The notes under the pieces are model-generated. The model did no database searches. It had not been told where the DNA came from and saw only the letters and a program-made list of their open reading frames with translations. Made by a program: the position numbers and the translations under genes. Positions 24,362 to 31,761 of a stretch of 34,655 nucleotides of DNA are shown here, in pieces. The stretch spans positions 170,084 to 204,738 of the forward strand of contig DCTT01000026.1 of NCBI GenBank assembly GCA_002329295.1, in the 5' to 3' direction. This stretch comes from Eubacteriaceae bacterium UBA1433. GTDB taxonomy: Bacteria > Bacillota > Clostridia > Eubacteriales > UBA1433. Each line of letters starts with the position of its first letter. Positions within the stretch are counted from its first letter, which is position 1.

Positions 24362-26485
24362 TTATTTTTCCTCTTCTCCCAACGGAACCACTTTAACGAT
24401 TTCATCGCTTTGATCTGTCAGTTTGATTTCTTCTTCCTGAAATTTCTTATCCGTCTCTTTCAGCAGCGAATGAAATTCTTTATCGACTTCTTTGTTGGGC
24501 TCGATGCTGTCGGCCTTTTCTTGAACCTTTGTTGTCACCACTTTGCTTTGTGTTTTTGTCTCAAGACCAACCGGCTTAAAATCCGCTTTTTTTTCATCTT
24601 TTTTAAGAGCTTGTTTGCCTGCAGTTATCACCGATTGCAAAGGGTTTTGTTTCCCTGTTTTCTCCTGCTTTTTCCCATTTCTTCTCGAAATAAAGATACC
24701 AATGAAAACACCGATTACCAGACCGATTCCTACTGCCAACACTATGGTCAAGTTCCATGCCAATCCTCCCGCAACAGAAGCAACTTGCCCCTGTTTGGAT
24801 ACAGAATCATATCGAACGGCTCCCTCTATCACTTGTTTTGTCAAAATATAATCCGAACATGTGTCGTTGTAATAAGCCAACAGCCCACCCGGTCCTACCA
24901 ATACATTTTTCGCAATCAGATAAAATTTTTCATCTTCCAGTCGATATTTATATAAATTATATTTTTCGCCTTCTGCAAAATTGGTCATCAAATAAAATGT
25001 CGCATATCCCGGCAAGCTGTCATTATGCGCAAAGGAAAATACCATTCCGCCTGTTTCGTCTTTTGCCTGTTGGCGCATGATATTTTCATATTCACTGCTA
25101 CTAAAATATGCGAAATCGTAATATTCTTTATCTAATGTGGTTTTTATATCTTTTCCGCGAAATACGATTTTGGCATATCCCACATTGATGGTAAGCGTTG
25201 CGTCCGAATGTTTTTGCAATTCTTCAAAAATCGCTCTGGGCACCTGCTTGCTTACCGAATTGCTCAGATCCAACACAATATCTTTGCTCGCCGTTATTTT
25301 TTCTCCGTTGTCATCGGCCTTGCCGCTTTTAGCTGCCGCTAAGCGCTCAAATTGTGCCATAGCCCCGTCAACCCCTACAAGATTCACCGCTTTATCACCA
25401 CCGCCAAAGGGCGATGCTCGTTTCACTACAATACTGTATTCTTTTTTTAAGCCGTTTTCACCGGTACATACGATATTTACCATATTGTCCGCGCCGGCAA
25501 TCAGGCTTTCTCCTCCGGTTATCTCTACCGTTGCACGCGGGTCTTCGGCAGTAGCGCTTACGGCAATGCTCTCGGATTCATAAGGAAGCCAAATGACATA
25601 ATGGGTAATGTCTCTGTGAAACAGCGGAGACAAAATTCCTTTGTCTATCGTGATACCCGTAATGTAATTGTTGCCGCTGGCAACATAATTCGGATCCGCT
25701 TCACGTGTGGTTTTAATGACATAGGTTTTGCTGTTGCCCGCCGGCGCCGTCACCACCACTCGCACATCTGTGGTTCCGCCTGCCTGCAAACTGTTGTTGT
25801 ATACAGCTACCTTAGCATTGCTGTCTGCGGCTCGAGCGCTGATATTTAAACTGGAAACTTCAAAACCCACACTGGCGCGATACGCCGTGGTGGAGGCCGA
25901 AAAGGAGGGTACGATTTGCGCATTGGTCGCCGTCAGCGAGGCCAAATCCGCATTGGTAGATTTGGGCGCGCTGGGCGTGGATGGAGCAGACGGTGTCGTC
26001 GGAGTAGAGGGCGGTGGCGGAGCCGTTATCGTTCTGGAATAACTGGCGCCGCTGACCGCCTGATCCACATAGTTTTCACCGTCTTTCACGGAAATCATAA
26101 CACCGGTTGTGCTAATCGATATCGTGCTGCCCGCATTTCCTTTTACCGTAAAGCGCATGGTCGCTACTTGAAAACTTGAGGGATAAAAAGTGCCGTCAGA
26201 TTTTTCTGCCACAAAACGAATGGGCGACGTTGTGCCATTATAATTCACCGATCCGCCGGGACTGACTCCTTCACAGGTCAGTGTATCGGAAGAATATTGA
26301 ACCGACCCCTGAATGCCATAAGCCTCATTCATGCCGCTGATCACAAAGGCTACGGTAATTACGTCCCCTTTCTGCACTGTAGAGGGCCCCGACAAAGATG
26401 AAGAAGCCGCAAACACCGGCAAAGGCATCATGACTAATAAAAAGATTATAATAATAACTGCACTTAAAATTCGCTTTCGTTTCAT
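24362..26485 (-). CDS. Membrane-anchored cohesin-domain surface protein
   Basis: 707 residues. Signal peptide 1-26 (ends PLPVFAA). Residues 28-153 resemble a cohesin domain: a beta sandwich with VQKGDVITVAFVISGM, a YGIQGSVQYSSDTL strand, RFVAEKSDG, and a closing VATMRFTVKGNAG. A Pro/Ser/Thr linker follows (156-175). Two cadherin-like beta-sandwich repeats come next (178-262, starting NADLASLTATNAQIVPSF; 270-356). An unassigned module spans 365-560. A membrane helix lies at about 573-600 and a charged cytoplasmic tail of about 107 residues at 601-707. Cohesins bind dockerins, and the gene 18 bases upstream encodes a dockerin protein, so this is the probable receptor. AAAGGA precedes the ATG. 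It is the last gene of the operon. Confidence 0.85.
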   Translation of the reverse strand: MKRKRILSAVIIIIFLLVMMPLPVFAASSSLSGPSTVQKGDVITVAFVISGMNEAYGIQGSVQYSSDTLTCEGVSPGGSVNYNGTTSPIRFVAEKSDGTFYPSSFQVATMRFTVKGNAGSTISISTTGVMISVKDGENYVDQAVSGASYSRTITAPPPPSTPTTPSAPSTPSAPKSTNADLASLTATNAQIVPSFSASTTAYRASVGFEVSSLNISARAADSNAKVAVYNNSLQAGGTTDVRVVVTAPAGNSKTYVIKTTREADPNYVASGNNYITGITIDKGILSPLFHRDITHYVIWLPYESESIAVSATAEDPRATVEITGGESLIAGADNMVNIVCTGENGLKKEYSIVVKRASPFGGGDKAVNLVGVDGAMAQFERLAAAKSGKADDNGEKITASKDIVLDLSNSVSKQVPRAIFEELQKHSDATLTINVGYAKIVFRGKDIKTTLDKEYYDFAYFSSSEYENIMRQQAKDETGGMVFSFAHNDSLPGYATFYLMTNFAEGEKYNLYKYRLEDEKFYLIAKNVLVGPGGLLAYYNDTCSDYILTKQVIEGAVRYDSVSKQGQVASVAGGLAWNLTIVLAVGIGLVIGVFIGIFISRRNGKKQEKTGKQNPLQSVITAGKQALKKDEKKADFKPVGLETKTQSKVVTTKVQEKADSIEPNKEVDKEFHSLLKETDKKFQEEEIKLTDQSDEIVKVVPLGEEEK

Positions 26486-26503
26486 AAGCTCTATATCCTT
26501 TCT

Positions 26504-29071
26504 CTACAGTCCGAGCAAAAATGCTCTGACCGAGACCAAATCGCTGATAGTAACATTGCCGTCATTGTTCATGTCTCCGCTCAGCTTTTTTATTCCTGCC
26601 ATATCCTGTGTCCCAAGCAAATGCGCTCGAATGCTCACCAAATCGGAGATCGTAGTAATCCCGTCCCCATTGATATCGCCTCTAACGGAAATATCATAAG
26701 AACCCTGTAAAATAATCCCTTTATAGACCTTTAGCACCATACCTGTCGCCACCGGTCCCTCGCTGACTTGCGACCGGGACTGATAGACTTGTGCCGTGGT
26801 GCCTTCCGGCAACACCACATGGTTCAAAAAATCTGCAACATTGGTATTTTGCGGAACTTTGCTTACAATCGATGCCGGGGTATCAAAATGATAGGTAGTG
26901 GATGAGGGTACCCTTAACTCTATGGTAACCGTGCATTCATCGCTGATAGATACTCTGCTATCGGCGCTTTTTACCGTAATTGTTGTCGTTCCATTTTTGA
27001 GTGGCAAGAGCTCTCCTGTTTCCGAAACCGTGGCAACCGAAGGATCACTGGAAGACCAAATCAGCCCCTTTACACTGGCATTTTCCGGTACAACCGCTGC
27101 ACGGAGCTGAACAGGCATAAGACCCTCTGTGATAGTCAGTGTATCTTTTTCCATCGCTACACTGGCCACCGCTACATAGAGCGCCAAAGAATCATAGGCG
27201 CTTTGCAAATTTGCCGTTGCAGCATCCACATCCGATTGTGAAGGATACTGGGTATCTCTGACAGCAACTGCCGTCGCATAGGCACTGTCAAGCCTCGCAA
27301 CACTTTCATCCGTATACTTTGTTTTATCCACAGCGCTCGCTGTATTTATTATCGCATTGAGTGCTGTTTTATCTGCAATCCAAACCAGGTTTTGAATGGC
27401 GGCATTTAAATCGGCTGTTGCCTTATCCACTTGCACTTGGGTAGCGGAAGCATTATCTCTTACAGCAACGGCAGCGGCATTTGCTGCCGTCAGCGTCGCC
27501 ACACTCTCCGGCGAATATTTTGTCTGATCAATCTTCGCCACCTCAGCAATAGCTGCATTGAGTGCCGCTTTATCCACCGGCATCACAATAGGAGCAGAAG
27601 GCGCCAAAATATTGATAGAGGATTTGGCAACATAGCCTACATCGGTATTCCAGTTATAAGAATGGTCATAACAGCTTGTCACACCGCTGTCATTAATGGG
27701 CATATCCGATTGAATTTTATAAAAACTGCTGTTGGACGAATCCAAAATAATCACCGGAATCCCTGTCGGGTAGTTGTAATAACTGATCGACAAGGAGCCC
27801 GTGGGTCTGGCAAGACGATACATCCAGTTTGAGCTGACTGCGGGGCTATAGTAGACATAGTCGGTCTGATTGCTCACCCCTAATTGATAGGTATCCAAAT
27901 CTTTGTATCCTGTTTTGTAGCCCTCTGTATGCCATCGGTCGATTTTATAATACAGTCCTGCAATTTTTTGTCCCCAATAAGGATCCGAGGCATATTTTAC
28001 ATTAAAGCCCTGCAATTTATTGCCCAGATTTGCGCCGGAATATCTGACATCGGTTTTTGCATCGCAATACCCCTGAGACATCATTCTCCAGCCCATGTAA
28101 TCAATGCAGGCTTCCACCGAATCGAAATACGTGGCATTGTTCGGGTTAATGTCATAGGCGCTGATTCCAAAAAGGTTGTTGCGGTATACTGCAAAATTGC
28201 TCCTTCCGTAAGCACTTTCCAAAAATGCAATAGACATTAAGATAGCAGCATTGACACCATATTTGTTTTGCGCATCAATAAAAGCTTGCCCTTTGCCCGC
28301 CATCACACCGCACCCATGACTAAAGCGCGTCATATAAAAGTTTAATTCCGCTGCGGTATAGTTTGTTTTTGACCGCACAGGCAACATGTTATAATAGTGC
28401 TTTACTGTCCCCACCGGTCTTTTTAGCTGCGGATCCGTATAAAAAGTTTTGCCGTCCAAAGAGTAATAGTGCACGCCTTGCACCATAAAATCAGGCGCTC
28501 TCAGATACGTGTAGGTATAGTAGTTTACAATTCTGTTAATGTCAATGATGCAGATTCTGTGCATGATGTCATTGTCCCCATCCACAAAATAATAAGACTG
28601 TCCTGGCACGTGCGCTCGAGGAATCAACATCAATTTACTTAAATCCGCTTCGCCGATATAACCGGAGATGCCGACTTTTGCTCTGGCTTCAGAAGTTGTA
28701 GAATAATAAAACAGCGTATGCCCCGACGGAATATATGTATCCGCCGTGGAGCTGCCACTTGCATACAACAACAACGTTTCTCCGGATGCCACCGTATTAA
28801 CGGCAATGCCGTCTTTCATGGCCACTACACCGCCGTGGAGTTTGGAATCGCTCATTACCACCATATTGGGATCGCTGTTGTTGTTCATCGCCGTTATAGC
28901 ATCACCCAACGTGCTATAAGAGCCGACTACCGAAGAAAATGTGCCGTCACTTCTGGCTATTTTTGTATAATACGGTCCCGTAATACTCTCTGCCAACAAA
29001 GGTGTCACAGGGAAAATTCCTAATAAAAATATCAATAAAACAGCTAAAACAATCGCTTTCTTTTTTTTCAT
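26504..29071 (-). CDS. Secreted GH73 N-acetylglucosaminidase (autolysin) with C-terminal dockerin
   Basis: 855 residues. Signal peptide 1-28. The N-terminal 200 residues have no assigned family. A GH73 glucosaminidase domain at about 240-385 has the catalytic Glu285 in LMSIAFLESAYGRSNFA and NNLFGISAYD after it. It cleaves the GlcNAc-MurNAc backbone of peptidoglycan. An SH3-like region follows (400-488), then two FIVAR-type three-helix repeats (499-562, 566-630), a BIG2 Ig-like domain (634-715), a small beta module, and a type I dockerin (798-855). The two dockerin loops are GDINGDGITTISD (Asp799, Asn801, Asp803) and GDMNNDGNVTISD (Asp833, Asn835, Asp837), each followed by LVS(I/V)RAxLLG. The ATG at 29071 has AAAGGAGG 6 bases upstream; 17 codons further upstream are rejected. 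The cohesin gene follows after 18 bases. Confidence 0.92.
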   Translation of the reverse strand: MKKKKAIVLAVLLIFLLGIFPVTPLLAESITGPYYTKIARSDGTFSSVVGSYSTLGDAITAMNNNSDPNMVVMSDSKLHGGVVAMKDGIAVNTVASGETLLLYASGSSTADTYIPSGHTLFYYSTTSEARAKVGISGYIGEADLSKLMLIPRAHVPGQSYYFVDGDNDIMHRICIIDINRIVNYYTYTYLRAPDFMVQGVHYYSLDGKTFYTDPQLKRPVGTVKHYYNMLPVRSKTNYTAAELNFYMTRFSHGCGVMAGKGQAFIDAQNKYGVNAAILMSIAFLESAYGRSNFAVYRNNLFGISAYDINPNNATYFDSVEACIDYMGWRMMSQGYCDAKTDVRYSGANLGNKLQGFNVKYASDPYWGQKIAGLYYKIDRWHTEGYKTGYKDLDTYQLGVSNQTDYVYYSPAVSSNWMYRLARPTGSLSISYYNYPTGIPVIILDSSNSSFYKIQSDMPINDSGVTSCYDHSYNWNTDVGYVAKSSINILAPSAPIVMPVDKAALNAAIAEVAKIDQTKYSPESVATLTAANAAAVAVRDNASATQVQVDKATADLNAAIQNLVWIADKTALNAIINTASAVDKTKYTDESVARLDSAYATAVAVRDTQYPSQSDVDAATANLQSAYDSLALYVAVASVAMEKDTLTITEGLMPVQLRAAVVPENASVKGLIWSSSDPSVATVSETGELLPLKNGTTTITVKSADSRVSISDECTVTIELRVPSSTTYHFDTPASIVSKVPQNTNVADFLNHVVLPEGTTAQVYQSRSQVSEGPVATGMVLKVYKGIILQGSYDISVRGDINGDGITTISDLVSIRAHLLGTQDMAGIKKLSGDMNNDGNVTISDLVSVRAFLLGL

Positions 29072-29132
29072 TTCATCCTCCTTTTTTCGGGATGTAACGA
29101 TATTTCTCTGCATTCTTAACATACAATATAGT

Positions 29133-29138
29133 ATTATA
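29133..29138 (-). promoter_or_regulatory. Possible -10 of the autolysin-cohesin operon
   Basis: TATAAT on minus, just past the DAHP synthase stop and 62 bases before the autolysin start. The -35 would lie inside the upstream gene and is weak (TCAAAG). Read-through from the upstream gene is also possible because no terminator intervenes. Confidence 0.4.
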
Positions 29139-29900
29139 TCATACTTCTTTGATTTCTTTGATTTTTTTCATTGCTTTGATGATTTTTTTCAGCGTTTCAA
29201 TGTCCACAGCCTGTGCACCGTCACTTAACGCTTTTTCGTTGTTTTCGTGCACTTCTATGCTGATGCCGTCCGCACCTGCGGCAACAGCGCTATAGCACAA
29301 CTGCGGCACAATATCCGTTCTGCCTGCAGCATGAGAAGGGTCTGCAAACACCGGATAGCCGCTCCCTTTCTTTAAAAGGGCAATAGCACCGACATCTAAA
29401 ATATTTCTTGTTGCCACATCAAAGCCGCGCACGCCGCGCTCGCAAAGAATGATTTGCCTGTTACCGCCCTGCTCAACATATTCCACTGCTTTGAGGTATT
29501 CCTCTAACGTGGCGCTCATTCCTCGCTTGATAAAAACGGGCTTTTCTGTTTTGCCTAAAGCGCGAAGCAAAGGATAATTATACATGTTGCGCATTCCCAC
29601 TTGAATAATATCCACCCATTCACAAAACAGCTCCATATCACGAACATCGACTATCTCGCTAATGATAGGAAGATTATATTTATCCGCCGCGGCACGCAGC
29701 ATTTTTATTCCCTCTTTGCCCAACCCTTGAAAATCGTGTACACTTGTACGCATTTTAAATGCACCGCCACGCAAAATATGCGCCCCGGCCTCTTTGATTT
29801 TTTCGGCAATCGAAAAAATCATCTGCTCACTTTCCACTGCGCAAGGACCGGCAATGATGGTCAAATCGTTCTGTTTTATTTTGTTAAATATCTCATTCAT
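29139..29900 (-). CDS. aroF: 3-deoxy-7-phosphoheptulonate (DAHP) synthase, type I-beta core
   Basis: 253 residues, a barrel-only form without the N-terminal regulatory domain. It condenses phosphoenolpyruvate and erythrose-4-phosphate at the head of the shikimate pathway. Seen: IIAGPCAVES near the N-terminus, RGGAFKMRTSVHDFQGLG, QVGMRNMYNYPLL, PVFIKRGMSAT, ILCERGVRGF and FADPSHAAGR (metal and phosphate ligands), then IEVHENNEKALSDGAQ. The PEP-binding KPRTS is KMRTS here, with Pro changed to Met. Without an ACT or ferredoxin-like domain it is probably not inhibited by Tyr or Phe (inference). The ATG lacks a strong ribosome binding site, but a good promoter lies upstream. There are no other aro genes nearby. 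Confidence 0.93.
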   Translation of the reverse strand: MNEIFNKIKQNDLTIIAGPCAVESEQMIFSIAEKIKEAGAHILRGGAFKMRTSVHDFQGLGKEGIKMLRAAADKYNLPIISEIVDVRDMELFCEWVDIIQVGMRNMYNYPLLRALGKTEKPVFIKRGMSATLEEYLKAVEYVEQGGNRQIILCERGVRGFDVATRNILDVGAIALLKKGSGYPVFADPSHAAGRTDIVPQLCYSAVAAGADGISIEVHENNEKALSDGAQAVDIETLKKIIKAMKKIKEIKEV

Positions 29901-29945
29901 ATTGTTTCAATATTTCTGCGCTCTTCGCTGATTTTTTGATAAAAT

Positions 29946-29974
29946 ATTATATCATATTTTTATTATTTTCACAA
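29946..29974 (-). promoter_or_regulatory. Promoter of the DAHP synthase gene
   Basis: On minus, TTGTGA (29969-29974), 17-base spacer, TATAAT (29946-29951), 45 bases before the ATG. Confidence 0.7.
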
Positions 29975-30091
29975 AACATATGTTCTCACTTATCATATCA
30001 CAGTCTTTCAGAAAAACAGCCGTTTCATCACACTTTGCTTTGAGAAGCCACATCCCCTTCAGCGAGTATTTTTGTCACTGTTCAAAAAAGA

Positions 30092-30114
30092 AAAAACCGC
30101 AATATGCGGTTTTT
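30092..30114 (-). terminator. Terminator of rsfS
   Basis: AAAAACCGCA-ATA-TGCGGTTTTT is followed on minus by TCTTTTTT, 8 bases past the rsfS stop. Confidence 0.88.
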
Positions 30115-30121
30115 GAATCTT

Positions 30122-30484
30122 TTACTTTTCTGCCTCTTCCCGTTGCGGGAAAAAGATACACTCCCCGTCAGACCATAATTTTTCAATATCATAATAGGCT
30201 CTTTCCTCTTTGTGAAACAAATGAATGACCACATCGCCAAAATCCATCAACACCCATCTGCTTGCTTTTTTGCCTTCCATACTGGGAATGCCCAGTCCGT
30301 TTTCTTTTGCCTGCAAATAAATATGGTCTGCCAACCCATCCAGCTGCCTTTCGTTGGCAACACTTAAAATGACAAAAGCATCGGTGATTGCCGTTAACTT
30401 TGATACGTCAATAATGCGAATATCTTCCGCTTTTTTCTCCTCTGCCCAAGATGCGAACATTTCGGCCTTTTGCATAAAATTCAT
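30122..30484 (-). CDS. rsfS: Ribosomal silencing factor RsfS
   Basis: 120 residues, the usual size. It binds ribosomal protein L14 and blocks joining of the subunits when nutrients are short. The family pattern is clear: KAEDIRIIDVSKLTAITDAF, then VILSVANERQLDGLADHI, then SRWVLMDFGDVVIHLF and EERAYYDIEKLWSDGE. GAGGTGAAAGA precedes the ATG. In many Bacillota rsfS follows nadD and yqeK; here it stands alone with its own promoter and terminator, divergent from zapA. Confidence 0.95.
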   Translation of the reverse strand: MNFMQKAEMFASWAEEKKAEDIRIIDVSKLTAITDAFVILSVANERQLDGLADHIYLQAKENGLGIPSMEGKKASRWVLMDFGDVVIHLFHKEERAYYDIEKLWSDGECIFFPQREEAEK

Positions 30485-30528
30485 TCTTTCACCTCAATTG
30501 CATAGTCTGACAAATGCTGTTGTTTTTA

Positions 30529-30556
30529 TCATACCTTTTTTTTTCGGTAAATTCAA
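30529..30556 (-). promoter_or_regulatory. Promoter of rsfS
   Basis: On minus, TTGAAT (30551-30556), 16-base spacer, TATGAT (30529-30534). Confidence 0.6.
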
Positions 30557-30602
30557 CCTGCTTGTCGCGGTTTTTTGCCGTTATATTCAGAAAATTTTGT
30601 AT

Positions 30603-30631
30603 TTGTAATTCCATTGTAAATACTATATAAT
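30603..30631 (+). promoter_or_regulatory. Promoter of zapA
   Basis: TTGTAA (30603-30608), 17-base spacer, TATAAT (30626-30631), about 70 bases before the start. Confidence 0.7.
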
Positions 30632-30699
30632 AGTTTGCAATAGATGCCTGCTACTATCTATCATTTTATTTATTTTGTTTAAGAGGGATGCGTACCGAT

Positions 30700-31338
30700 A
30701 TGGAAAAGAAAAATAAGGTCAATGTAAGAATTTTAGGTTCGGATTATTCTTTTTTAACCAACACAAATGATACCGCAAAAATTGAAGACACCATTCATTA
30801 TCTGGAATTCGCATTAAATGAAACAAAGAAAAATAATCCTTATATCAGCAACTACATGGCGCTGATTTTGACTTGTCTCAATTTGAGCGAAGAAGTGCTT
30901 GAAGGACAAAAAGCCTTTTTTAATCTGCAAAAAAAAGAAACGGCTGATGCTAATCCGCCTCAAAAGAAAAGATCTGAGTCTGTTCCTTATACTGCAACCT
31001 CTGCAACGTCCTCTACAATGCAGGAGACTCCCCCGGCAGAAGAGCATACATCAAGCAGCGACGAGACACAGCCCCCTCCCGTACTATCACCGATGGAAGT
31101 TGCCGCAAATGCCGCAAGTGCTGAAGCGCAAAAAATCGAACAATGCCAGGAAGAAATCCGGCGAGTTACCGAAGAGTTAAACCGCGCCAACGCCATTATC
31201 GCAGGATACAAAACACGTCTGTCGGAAGTGAGAACCGATAACGAAAAAATGAAAAACGAATACGAATTGATGGAAGAACGCCTGCTTGAAAGCCAAATCG
31301 AGCTTGTAAAACTCAGAAAGAGGCTGATAGACGAATGA
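30700..31338 (+). CDS. zapA: ZapA-type cell-division protein with long coiled-coil extension
   Basis: 212 residues, about twice the usual ZapA. The N-terminal 75 residues match ZapA, which bundles FtsZ filaments at midcell: KNKVNVRILGSDYSFLTNTN, DTAKIEDTIHYLEFALNE, then NPYISNYMALILTCLNLSEE. Residues about 80-140 are a Ser/Thr/Pro/Glu-rich disordered linker. Residues about 145-212 are a continuous heptad-rich coiled coil (AQKIEQCQEEIRRVTEELNR to the C-terminus). The ATG at 30700 is preferred since the 30688 ATG touches the AAGAGGG site, although the resulting spacing is slightly long. It has its own promoter and terminator. Confidence 0.88.
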   Translation: MEKKNKVNVRILGSDYSFLTNTNDTAKIEDTIHYLEFALNETKKNNPYISNYMALILTCLNLSEEVLEGQKAFFNLQKKETADANPPQKKRSESVPYTATSATSSTMQETPPAEEHTSSSDETQPPPVLSPMEVAANAASAEAQKIEQCQEEIRRVTEELNRANAIIAGYKTRLSEVRTDNEKMKNEYELMEERLLESQIELVKLRKRLIDE

Positions 31339-31353
31339 TTCTTTTTTGCCCAT

Positions 31354-31377
31354 ATCAGCCGAAAGGCTGATTTTTTA
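31354..31377 (+). terminator. Terminator of zapA
   Basis: ATCAGCC-GAAA-GGCTGAT is followed by TTTTTATTA, 15 bases past the stop. Confidence 0.92.
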
Positions 31378-31379
31378 TT

Positions 31380-31699
31380 AAGTTTTTCCATCTTTTTTTC
31401 ATGTTTGGTTCAAATGCCTTCTGATTTTCTCTACCAAACCGCATCAACAATCGCTCTTTATCTTTCTTGATTGTTCAATACGTTCATTATACTGAGCTGC
31501 TTTTACCCTATTCTGTTGATTTTTGGCACGGTGTATTCTTCGTCCTATCATACGCTTATTGCTTTGTGTTTTTATATGCAAAAAACTCTGGCGCACTTAT
31601 TATAAACCAAGCAAACGCTGTACCCGCCTCTTCTTGAAGAAATGCTATGAAAAAGCACTGTAAAAATAATCGCTTTTTTTGTTTCTTCTGAGCGAATTT
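31380..31699. other. Intergenic region without a convincing gene
   Basis: About 320 bases. On minus there are short basic frames (one reads RIHRAKNQQNRVKAAQYN, another LLMRFGRENQKAFEP) in adjacent phases, which could be traces of a degraded lysine/arginine-rich protein, but there is no start, ribosome binding site or family match. Nothing else is seen here. Confidence 0.4.
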
Positions 31700-31727
31700 T
31701 TGTTTTTTAAATGTTTTTTGTTATAAT
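31700..31727 (+). promoter_or_regulatory. Promoter of the surface-protein/proS unit
   Basis: TTGTTT (31700-31705), 16-base spacer, TATAAT (31722-31727), 35 bases before the start. Confidence 0.55.
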
Positions 31728-31761
31728 AAAACGATCTCAAGCTCTATTTAGAGGAAATGAT

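Noticed and set aside
31390..31650. Basic minus-strand frames after zapA as a transposase or relaxase relic
   Set aside because: Frames are short, in different phases, and match no family I can name.
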